The notes under the pieces: generated by a model | Told to the model about the DNA's origin: nothing | Database searches by the model: none | The model's input: only the letters and a program-made list of their open reading frames with translations | Program-made: the position numbers and the translations under genes | Shown: piece by piece, positions 1 through 8,601 of the stretch | Position numbering within the stretch: position 1 is the first letter of the stretch | Layout of the letters: the number at the start of each line of letters is the position of its first letter | Assembly: GCA_030581615.1 (NCBI GenBank) | Contig: JAKTTT010000041.1 | Location: 1-64,000 of the forward strand | Reading direction: 5' to 3' | DNA from: Alloascoidea africana | Taxonomy: Eukaryota > Ascomycota > Alloascoideomycetes > Alloascoideales > Alloascoideaceae | Length of the DNA stretch: 64,000 nucleotides

Positions 1-1359
1 TATTCTTGATCGTATATAATCCTTATTTATCGTTGAGGTCTATATAAGGGCGTCTTTTCGCCACTTTTAATATAAGAATTAACAAGTTTTCTCTTGAAAA
101 ATCACCACTGTGATAAGTTATAAAACCACTAATATGAGGTGATTTTCTTATGAACATATCTTATTGATTTCTTATAAAATAGGGGAATCCGTCCCATTTA
201 TATAGATTTCTAGCTTATACAAAGAAATAACAAAAATATATCTATCAATACAGTGGGAATCGATCAGTATACCGAGAATCTGTTGAAGCATTCCGAAATA
301 TCCCAATATAGACATGAATAATCAAGATGAATGATCAAACAAGTCATTCATAACAAGGTTCTTTAAAAATAAACAGACAAATATAAATAACTCTCGTAAA
401 GTAAAAGAATAAAAGAAATTTATTATTGGCAAAATAGGAGTTCCTTTATACAAGTTGTGTGAGAGAACAGAACCTCTGTCCTGAACTCTCAAGTTTATGG
501 CTCAGAAGATTAACATTGAGTAGCTTTAAGAAGAAGAAAACTAAAAACACAAACAAAGTTCTATTTATACTATTTGGCATCTGTCTCATTATTACACACA
601 TTCTTGAATATGCCGAGCCTTTTCTTCATAAGAATCACAATTCGTACAAGTTGTGTAACAACAAGTCGACCCAAGAAGAGAGTTTTGGGGCACTTGTTAA
701 GAGAATTAGAAAGAGATATAGAGAGAGAGCTAGATTTTAGAAAGGAGAATATATTACTTGTCTGATTTCCAAGGAAGAGAAAATCAGGGTCTTTATATAG
801 TTTTCTAGATCTATGTTAATTATTTAAACGAAAGAAGTGGGAATCGACGAGTATATCGGAGATTTCCCATTTATAAAGATCTAGGCTCGAAGGCAAGTAA
901 AATAATTAATAATGAAAGTTCATTTCTTTGAGTCTTTTTATTTCAGTTTGTGTGTTACAAGGTTGTTGCTATAGGCAAGAGACTTTGACTCTACAAAGAT
1001 TACAAACTTTGACTCATACAAAGTCGCTTTGCTCACGCATACTAGAACACAAAAGGAAAGGTTTAGTTGATAGTTACGAGTATATAAGGAAGACTTGTCC
1101 CCTTCTAGTGGAAAGGTCAAGCTCATTTTAGACTGTCATTTGTACTTTAATTATACAAACCAGATTCTATTTCGAAGTAATATCATTCACATACAATATG
1201 GTGAAATAATTCAGCTGTATAGAAGCAGAGACCAGCAAAGCCATAATAGTTAAGGCTGTTCTATGATTCTCCAAGCTCTGAGAAACAAAAACGGGAGAAC
1301 TTACCCATAAATATGATGTAACGACCCAGACTTGTCCGCTCTCTTATGTACATATACAT
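1..1359. repeat. AT-rich gene-poor stretch with a diverged duplicated element
   Basis: I see no convincing gene here. The sequence is AT-rich and carries a roughly 80-bp motif block twice: a TTTATATAG..TTCTAG segment followed 45-55 bp later by GTGGGAATCGA..AGTAT. The first copy lies at about 196-277 and the second at about 789-864; CCCATTTATA(T/A)AGAT also occurs near 193 and 866. The short open frames are not coding-like. It may be the remains of a repeated element or a duplicated promoter. Confidence 0.35.
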
Positions 1360-1619
1360 GTGTCGCTACTATATAACTGGACCCTTTCCCTGCTCTTGGA
1401 GGGCAAGGCATTCTTAGATTCAAAGGGTGATAGCAGTCCCTTTCCATCTTCCCCTCCGTACAACAACACATGGAGGTCGTACCTGGGAGGGAAGTTGGAA
1501 TTTACACCTTTTCTGATTTTTACTGATAACTGTCACCGTTCTTTGACCTATCCTGTTCAAAACATGGGGCCTAAATCGTGGACTGTGTTGGTTGACCTAA
1601 ACGCTCCCTCTCCGCAAGC

Positions 1620-2180
1620 ACGATGACTTCAACAGTCTCACTGCACCTATTGCGGAGTCTACCAATTCCAAGACAGATGATTCCAAGACAGATAGTTCCC
1701 AAGCCGGCGAAGACGATGAGTTGCCAGGCTCATGGGAGGACTATGCCAGTGAAACCTTGGACCCCCTGGTGACTTCGCTTTTGAATCCTAGACAAATGTT
1801 CTTCAACAATCCCAAAAGTGGCTGAAGTACCTCTGGGAAGAAGGGAAACAAAAAAGGAAAACGCGGAGGTTTCTCTTCTTCGAAGGAGGCAATAGTAAAT
1901 AATGCCTTGAATAAAGATTCAAAATCCTTACCTTACATCGTGATATGCGTAAACCAACGAGCTACAGTTCCCACCCTAGTTCATATTTGAACCTCAATGT
2001 AAGCTAAGGAATCTTTATTCAAGGCTTCTGTTTACCATGAATTTAGATTTACCAGAGCATAGCGCCCATCGAGTCCATTAAAGATAAGGACCAAGAAGTC
2101 CTTGGGCAGCCCGAGGGCAAAATTCTTGAAAAAGGGATTATAACAAAGATCGCACTTTCAGCAAATTGTTGCCAATCGTA
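1620..2180 (+). pseudogene. Decayed coding-like remnants, unknown origin
   Basis: Several consecutive stretches on the plus strand have protein-like composition: an acidic, Ser/Asp-rich part, a short Lys/Gly-rich basic part and a further acidic part. They do not form one open reading frame and no start or promoter is evident. I do not recognise the parent; a degraded host gene copy and a mobile-element remnant are both possible. A 17-bp inverted repeat (1904-1920 against 2009-2025) sits inside the region. Confidence 0.3.
1904..2025. repeat. Inverted repeat, 17-bp perfect arms
   Basis: GCCTTGAATAAAGATTC at 1904-1920 is exactly the reverse complement of 2009-2025. The match continues imperfectly outward (GTAAA at 1895-1899 against TTTAC at 2031-2035). 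The spacer is 88 bp. Confidence 0.85.
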
Positions 2181-2935
2181 AACGTAGTTAGCTTTTGTCG
2201 ACTAAACAGCACAACTTCAACTATACTTGCCACTATTCTAAACTGGGAGAATCTCCTAATTGGAGCCGTACATCTATAAGACCTTGACAAATACTGGATA
2301 CAATAAAAGATCAATTGTTGAAATTATTGCTTGCACCCCAGCTAATAGTCAATATATCGCACTTTAATTACCGAAAATTGATTACTACTCTTTGGGGCCT
2401 ACCATTAACGACAAAAGCGTTTGTGGGTGTCCCAAATCCCTAAACATTCTACTCTGTTGGTAAAAAGCAGCGCCTTCGATGTTAATGTGAATATTATCGT
2501 TCCCTTTCTTGCTTCTCCTTCCCCAACCGGCATTCAAGGTTTGATCTCGCCGCACGGTCATCTTTAGCTTCTGCTTCCAAGAGCTTGAACTTTCTTCTTC
2601 CCCTCGTTGGAACATTGGAACATTGTAAAATGTCGTAACTTGCCTTTGTCAGTCTTCTTTTTTTTTCATTCAACGGGCTCTTGCTTCGTTTATCATCTAG
2701 ATCTTCAACAAGGGGAGAGCCTGTGGTTCGGTGTTACTGTCTCCTCCAGCATCCTCCTTGTGCGCTATTTTGATTGATACGTCAAGTGCTATGATAAGCT
2801 ATCTCTATCCTTCTCGAGCGATGATCACAAAGTATAGTGGAAAAGGCCATTGATTTTGTTCTCTTCCAACATTGAAAGTGTCTACTATAGCAATTTTCCC
2901 CACCCGGCGTATATTTGAGCACAGAAACACACATC

Positions 2936-2986
2936 ATGAACAACTCCCGTATTCTTCGCTCAAGTAAGTCTTTCTCTCCATTATGA
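2936..2986 (+). promoter_or_regulatory. Upstream ORF whose stop overlaps the SNF6 start
   Basis: A 16-codon open frame starts at ATG 2936 and ends at TGA 2984-2986. That stop overlaps the main start (ATG 2983-2985) as ATGA. The layout would allow termination-reinitiation or repression of the main frame. A GTAAGT inside the leader resembles a splice donor, but no branch site plus acceptor is needed to explain the gene. Confidence 0.5.
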
Positions 2987-4224
2987 CGCGCACATTGCTG
3001 AAACGGAAACGAGGATTGAGCATCAATAACATAGGGAACGCGCCCGTTGTGCTTCCTACACAGGCATCGGCCAAGCAGATGAACAACCAAGCAATGTTTG
3101 CGCAAAACCAACACCAACACCCCCAACAACCTTCTCATCTCCATTCACAGCAACCACATCCACAACAGCCACAACAACAGCAACAGTTTAACCCTCTGGA
3201 AGATGAACTTGGAGGTGTCCATGACAACGTAGATACCATTGCTTATAGGAGTGTTGCTGCTTCAAGTTTTATTAAAAGTCACGAACTAATGGATTCGTTA
3301 CTTGGAAATGCAATACCATTATCGTCAATAATTGCACCACCTTCTTTCCCTGTAAAACATATCGACAAAAATGCCCCTTCCCAAAATCTTTATTTTGGCG
3401 ATATTGAAATGATGAAGAAAGTGCTTGAACAGCAAGCGGAATACCTAGATAAATCGGAAAGCACACAAGAAAATGGCCAGGACAAGTTCGCAAAATATTC
3501 CAAGACAATAACAAGCTTCTCAAAAATTGACATATCAAATGCCTCAAATTTTGATGAGCAATGCGCTAGGCTAAGAGAAGAGGTAACAAGTATGAACAAA
3601 GATTACACGATAGTAAGAAGACAAAAAGTCCAGAAACGATTTCATTTGAATTTGGGCTTGCCAGAGCCAGCGATTGCTCCCAACTCATCCAGATTTCTAT
3701 CTGAAGAGGAGAAGCCTGAAGAGCAAAATGGTGAGCAAAGAGTAAATGAAGAGTTGGATAATTCAAATCCCGAACAAAATGATGAAGAGGAAATAGTAAT
3801 GAAGGAACCACAGGAACAATCTGGTAACGAGGTCGATAATACAGATTCTGGATTAGCCGAAAAGACATTTCAATCCGATATACCGATGGACGGAGAAACA
3901 GAACTGCCTCAACTTGAAGGGGGTGAACAAAGCATTGGTGACGCTCCAAAACAAACAGATATAGAAGTTGGTTCTGACGAGCAACAAGATGTCCCAACTG
4001 CCGAAGGACAAGAAGGAAACGATCTTGGGATTCTATCGATACTATCTGAGGAGATTGAAAACAATAATGACATACGTAATCGGCAATACGATAACCAGAA
4101 TGATGAAATTAACGATATAACAGATCTCGACAAGGATGTCTTAATTAATGATGGGTACGACACCTACCAATCGGCGCTGGATGATCCCGGATTTATTAGT
4201 CAGATGGATCATAGCATGGAGTAG
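2983..4224 (+). CDS. SNF6: SNF6-like SWI/SNF chromatin-remodelling subunit
   Basis: A 413-residue, hydrophilic nuclear-type protein. It begins with a basic stretch (LLKRKRG), followed by a Gln/His-rich tract at about 40-70. Residues 81-115 read D..DTI.YRS....FI.S.....L....P...I, the pattern I remember from the conserved core of yeast Snf6, with a helical stretch after it (about 135-225). The C-terminal half is very acidic. Snf6 is a small SWI/SNF subunit needed for complex integrity and activation of inducible genes. The family evolves fast and the match is short, so the name is a moderate-confidence inference; an unrelated acidic nuclear protein is the alternative. The window also encodes SWI1 of the same complex. 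Translation may be affected by the overlapping upstream ORF. Confidence 0.6.
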   Translation: MTRTLLKRKRGLSINNIGNAPVVLPTQASAKQMNNQAMFAQNQHQHPQQPSHLHSQQPHPQQPQQQQQFNPLEDELGGVHDNVDTIAYRSVAASSFIKSHELMDSLLGNAIPLSSIIAPPSFPVKHIDKNAPSQNLYFGDIEMMKKVLEQQAEYLDKSESTQENGQDKFAKYSKTITSFSKIDISNASNFDEQCARLREEVTSMNKDYTIVRRQKVQKRFHLNLGLPEPAIAPNSSRFLSEEEKPEEQNGEQRVNEELDNSNPEQNDEEEIVMKEPQEQSGNEVDNTDSGLAEKTFQSDIPMDGETELPQLEGGEQSIGDAPKQTDIEVGSDEQQDVPTAEGQEGNDLGILSILSEEIENNNDIRNRQYDNQNDEINDITDLDKDVLINDGYDTYQSALDDPGFISQMDHSME

Positions 4225-5465
4225 TCATATTTTTCTTCTATGGTAGTATCTGACTGATAAGGTATTAACGTTTTAATTCTAAACTACGCAACACCCCAGA
4301 ACAACCGCTACACTCATTCCTTCGTAGTTTTACTCAATCTCGAATGTGCGACCTCGTATCACCCCGAAACATAACTTCACTTAAATAGAGCATGTATTCG
4401 CTAGATAGCAGATTAACAAGTTTGAATCCTCCTCGATCAATTAAGTTGACCTTTCCCATACTTCATTTCCTAGCACGCACATGCTACACTATCGGAAGGG
4501 TTTGTATTGGAAGTTAATAGCATCAATTGAAAGCTGACCTGATGCTCATTTTTGAACCATATAGACTGTATAACATTTTGCTCTTCACGTCGGGTTCGGT
4601 CAGCCATACCATAACAACTTATATAGAGTTCACCATATCATCTATCTCGGTAGTATCGTAGGACCTTACCTCCTGACGAACTCTGTAGGCCGCAGACATT
4701 TACTTTAAATTCCATGCTGGAAGTATTGTACCCCAAATCGTTACCAATTAATTGTGACAAGAAAGCACTCTCGCACGGTACATTATTGTGATCCTTGTGC
4801 TTGGTTCAAGCTAATTTGACTTTGGGAGGTATCTTATCGTGCTCCTTTCATTAAGCCAAAGGCTTACTGTTTCTTAACGCTCTTGTTTTCAAGTATCACG
4901 ATTTCACATATTCCAACTGAATTTCCAAGGCACATATGGCCAAAAAACCTAGAAAGGATGTTTCGTATCGTGCTAAACAGTTGGTAAGAGCGAAAGAGGC
5001 GGCCAAGAATGTAGGTCTAACAAAAAATTGCTTTAAGCACCACTACTTGAATACTGATATTTATCCAAAGGCGCTTCACAATCCCTCTCCGATTCTACCG
5101 TAGCAAATTAACGTCTGAAACTACATGTCCATTGCAGAGGACAATTTCTGATCAGAAAGACGTTTTCCAGTTTGAATTATGATTGAGCATTGCCTGCAAA
5201 GATGAAGGTGAACTCTAACTTTCGCATCGTCAACCTCACTTTTACTCAAGAGATTGATACACATTTTCTGCTAGGCATATGAAATTGGACAAGTCTGGTA
5301 GTGCACCGACACGGCTGGGGGACGCCTTGAGATTTTAAGCAATCATCTGCACTCTAGAATCAAAAAGAAAAAAGCAAATTGCTTTTTTCCAGACCTCATC
5401 ACTTTGTAAACTTTTCGACCATCAAGGTAATACCTTAAAAGCGTTTAATTGTCAATGGTAAAAAT
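4225..5465. other. Intergenic, no clear gene
   Basis: About 1.2 kb between the SNF6-like stop and tRNA-Val. Apart from one small basic ORF (4936-5103, listed separately) I see no coding signal or known RNA. Confidence 0.5.
4936..5103 (+). CDS. Possible small basic protein (55 aa), uncertain
   Basis: An ATG-to-TAG frame of 55 codons starting MAKKPRKDVSYRAKQ and rich in Lys/Arg over its first 35 residues. It could be a tiny gene, the first exon of something longer or chance. No partner exon, domain or upstream element is visible. The helix-like basic N-terminus would fit a nucleic-acid-binding peptide, but that is only a composition argument. Confidence 0.2.
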   Translation: MAKKPRKDVSYRAKQLVRAKEAAKNVGLTKNCFKHHYLNTDIYPKALHNPSPILP

Positions 5466-5538
5466 TGATCCAGCCGAGAATCGAACTCGGAGCCTCCTCG
5501 GTGTAAACGAGACGTGATAACCGTTACACCACTAGACC
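5466..5538 (-). tRNA. tRNA-Val (anticodon TAC)
   Basis: Read on the minus strand, 73 nt fold as a tRNA without an intron. The acceptor stem GGTCTAG pairs with CTGGATC (two G-U pairs), followed by discriminator A. The D arm is GTGT..TCAC. The anticodon stem TCTCG/CGAGG closes the loop TTTACAC, giving anticodon TAC and valine. The T arm is CCGAG/CTCGG around TTCGATT and contains the B-box core. A run of five T on the transcribed strand lies just downstream (plus-strand A run at 5460-5464), as expected for an RNA polymerase III terminator. Confidence 0.92.
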
Positions 5539-5580
5539 GACATTTTGAGTTTTGATAACACTAGGTTTTCCCTGAACCTA

Positions 5581-6255
5581 ATGTTATCGGGTTTGAGTGT
5601 AAAAGGATGGAAGATGGGTTCTAGTTGTTCGGGGACTTCTGAATATTCTTAATGTTGCTTTATTCTTGTTCTCTTTTACAAGGGGGAATTGCCCTGTAAA
5701 TAGTTCTATGTAAACTAAAAATAGCAATAGTGTCGAATGATCTCGAAAAGACAGTCATAAAGACAAAAGAAAGTAAAAAGTAAACAAAATAAAAATAGAA
5801 GTATAGGCGGCATCATCCATGGAATCTTCCATCTAATTCCATGGGTCCGGACCTGACAGTTCTCTTACATGAGTTGTAAGATGCTATACTCGCTGGATGA
5901 CAGAATCTAGTTTGATAGGTGGTTTGTCCGTAAAAGTAGTCTGTATAAATCTTGATCTATTAGAAATGAGAGAAATACTCCTCTTATGTAAACAGAACTA
6001 TGTAGCTAACAATTAAGGTGGCTGGTAAGAGGTTGGCTTGATCTCAGAGAGTGGCTGGCTTGCATACCAAAAGTAGTAAGACAGTCCTTGTTGTGATAAA
6101 CCATCTCATTATAACTGTTAGGACTCGGGTGATATCCATTCCGGGTAAGCTCGGTCTATAGCTATATAAGTAGTTAGATCCCTATTCTATAGCAATTCAG
6201 CAGCTATGTGTGTGAATCACTGACCACTAGCTTTCTTCCGGACCTAACAATAACA
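5581..6255. mobile_element. Candidate solo LTR upstream of tRNA-Val
   Basis: A ~675-bp block bounded by TGTTAT (from 5582) and ATAACA (to 6255), which are inverted copies of each other and give TG...CA ends. It is flanked on both sides by ACCTA (5576-5580 and 6256-6260), as a 5-bp target duplication would be. It lies ~45 bp upstream of the 5' end of a tRNA gene, a classic landing zone for yeast LTR retroelements. A TATA-like CTATATAAG is present near 6165. No internal retroelement sequence adjoins it, so it looks like a lone LTR; with intact ends and duplication it may be relatively recent. The extra A at 5581 and a hairpin at the left edge are cautions. Ty1/Copia or Ty3/Gypsy cannot be decided. 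Confidence 0.5.
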
Positions 6256-6955
6256 ACCTAGAAAATGATGGGAAATATATCACTATTTATACATCAATAT
6301 CTATGGATGAGAAAACAACGTACAGGCTAAAAAAGGCCGAGGAAAGAAAAAACCGAGAACAAAAATCCTAAGGAAAGAAAAGCTGAGGGAATACCAAAAG
6401 AAAATCCAAATGATGCATTGTGCATGTCTATCACCAACTGCAGCATTTGGAGAGTATGGGATCAAACTAATTTTCGCCAAAAGAAATGAAATTCAACAAT
6501 ACTGGAAATCCATCCTAGCTTATTAGTAATTGATAAAGTTAACATGTGTAGTTTTCTTTCAGACACAGAGGGAACAGAACACACATAAAAGGATGATGCA
6601 GATAAATCTGTTAGCCATGCTATCTAGAGTTCTAACGCTGTTTCTAAAGTTGATACAAAAGTATACACTATGTTAAACTCAAAATTGTATTATGAAAAAG
6701 ATTAGGAGAAAACATATTGCATTGTATTCACCTTTAAACAAGCTAATGAAATGAATAGAAACGCATTTTCTCAAACTATGAAATGAAAGTGTTCGTACTG
6801 AAAGTACGGCTACCTGAGGGCCGTCAAAACCGAAGCAACAAGTTCGGGGTAATTCTCTCCCATGTGGCTTCTTCAGTGTTACAAAACATAATCCGGTGGT
6901 ATCACATTAATATAATAAATCGTCTCGTTACTTAAAAAAACGCGTTCGAGCTTCC
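6256..6955. other. Intergenic, no clear gene
   Basis: About 700 bp between the candidate LTR and the 3' end of PEX26. I see no gene, RNA or repeat that I can support. Confidence 0.5.
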
Positions 6956-8326
6956 TCAAAGATAGGTAACTTTGAATGCCATGCTGGTAGTTCTGCTAAT
7001 TGGGGCCATTATCTGTCCTTTATACTTGGTCAAAAGTTGCCGAAACTGTGGACTGTTGCGGAAAAGTAAGAAAGAAATCAAAAATGCAAAAAAACTGAAC
7101 CTCCTTGTGAATGTTGCAAACCCTGAAGCGCCTTTCCCCCGGATTACGCCCATCATTTGTAAAATATACTTGAAGAAATTTGTCACAGGATTACCAGATC
7201 TGGTTGCATTGTTACTCAACTCTGTGTTTGTGTGAATAGTAGTAGGAATTGAATTCCCAGCAATATCATTACCATTTTGTGTGTGCGGCGAGCCTACCGA
7301 CTGAGCATTTCTGTCTCTTTTCCTTCCATCCTTGACAAAGTCTGTCTCGAATCCACTACTACTGTCATACGTTGCCGCCATGTCTCTTTTTGCAGCAAAC
7401 TCCTGTTGCTTCATCTTTTCTTCATATGCCACTCGCTGCCTTTCTCTCTCTTCATGAGAATTTTGCTCTTCCCGCCGTCTGTTTTCCATGTCTTTTTTAT
7501 CCAATTCCAATTTCCTTGCTTCTTGTTCTTCAGCTTCGGCGTGGACTTGAAGGTTTCCTAAAGCTGTCATAAACCGATCTTTCTTTACACGATCAATGTA
7601 TGGACTGATTTGTACAAATTCTGCAGCTTCGTTCCAAAATTTGTATCTAGGGAGCACATGGAGAATATACAACTCCAACAGTTTGTTGTAACTGACCATT
7701 CCTTTCTCATCGAGATTGAAGACTTCTATCACAGAAAGATACTTTTCGAGGTTATCTTTGCTTAGCAAGACCTTGTTGCTACAATATCTAAGCTCTAAAA
7801 GAGAAATGGATACTGCAATCTCCGGATGCACAAAGTTCAGCCCTCCACAAACTGCCGCTAGCTGTTCCCACAATTCGCTGTTTGTGATTCTAGACACAAG
7901 CATAAGACGGTCGCCTCTGGTCCAAAGATCAGGGGATGTTGTTTCTAGTATGGGGCTCTTGTGAATCAATTCGGAGCTCTTTTTCCCTGTAGTCACTCCT
8001 TTGTCAGCCTGGGGATTGCGAATGGTATGCTTAGCAGCGACATCCAGCAGCGCAAAATACATGCTCCACAACTTGAGCCACGTTTTCAAACTGAGGTCTC
8101 CAGCAGAGTAATACAGAGGGGCTGACTCGAGGGTCGGCATAAGTAAGTTCCATGACTGAAGAAACTTTTTGTTGAGGAATAAACGTGCTGCAGAGTTATA
8201 GTTTTTTTCCACAAGCTGTTCTTGGGTTGCATTCGAGAGCGAGAGAGCTGAAATTGAGGATGAAAATTCGCTTCGGCCAGAATCCCCATGAGTAGATATG
8301 TGTGTTTGCAGTTCGGTAGCCGCCAT
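6956..8326 (-). CDS. PEX26: Pex26/Pex15-type peroxisomal membrane anchor for the Pex1-Pex6 ATPase
   Basis: A 456-residue tail-anchored protein. A Ser-rich N-terminus (1-40) leads into a helical domain (about 40-260) with the family-like K.Y..A..LFL.KK and LK.WS.YFALLD patterns. A charged coiled coil follows (about 268-320), then a linker, a single hydrophobic segment (about 412-426, FFAFLISFLLF) and a basic tail. The very end, SMAFKVTYL, resembles the GVKVSYI ending I recall for filamentous-fungal Pex26. The protein is expected in the peroxisomal membrane, docking the AAA ATPases Pex1/Pex6 that recycle ubiquitinated Pex5, whose gene is also in this window. Single exon; the start is the first ATG of the frame. 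Confidence 0.8.
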   Translation of the reverse strand: MAATELQTHISTHGDSGRSEFSSSISALSLSNATQEQLVEKNYNSAARLFLNKKFLQSWNLLMPTLESAPLYYSAGDLSLKTWLKLWSMYFALLDVAAKHTIRNPQADKGVTTGKKSSELIHKSPILETTSPDLWTRGDRLMLVSRITNSELWEQLAAVCGGLNFVHPEIAVSISLLELRYCSNKVLLSKDNLEKYLSVIEVFNLDEKGMVSYNKLLELYILHVLPRYKFWNEAAEFVQISPYIDRVKKDRFMTALGNLQVHAEAEEQEARKLELDKKDMENRRREEQNSHEERERQRVAYEEKMKQQEFAAKRDMAATYDSSSGFETDFVKDGRKRDRNAQSVGSPHTQNGNDIAGNSIPTTIHTNTELSNNATRSGNPVTNFFKYILQMMGVIRGKGASGFATFTRRFSFFAFLISFLLFRNSPQFRQLLTKYKGQIMAPISRTTSMAFKVTYL

Positions 8327-8601
8327 CTTGCTTTTATTGGAATAAAGTTAATAAGCGTGGTGAAAGTTAGCTTTTCGCTAGTTTCTCAAGGATTTGTTTA
8401 CATTTTGTGTTGGGGTTCCTAGCGCTGTTACCCGGCGGAAGGCCTGAAAGAAAACACCCCAATTGAACTATTCTATATAAATGTGCTTTTTACAACCCGT
8501 TTCCTGACTTGGGCATGGTGAGCAGCCCTGCTTTATCGTAACCAACCGAGTAATACTGTGTAATTTTATAGTCAATGTATAGTACAAGAAATAGAAAGCA
8601 T

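Noticed and set aside
1360-1626. 88-residue plus-strand frame
   Set aside because: Irregular composition and no conserved motif; adjacent text looks decayed rather than a working gene.
2936-2990. Possible intron in the SNF6 leader starting at GTAAGT
   Set aside because: The main frame is open from its own ATG, and I found no branch site and acceptor that would add useful sequence; the uORF reading is simpler.
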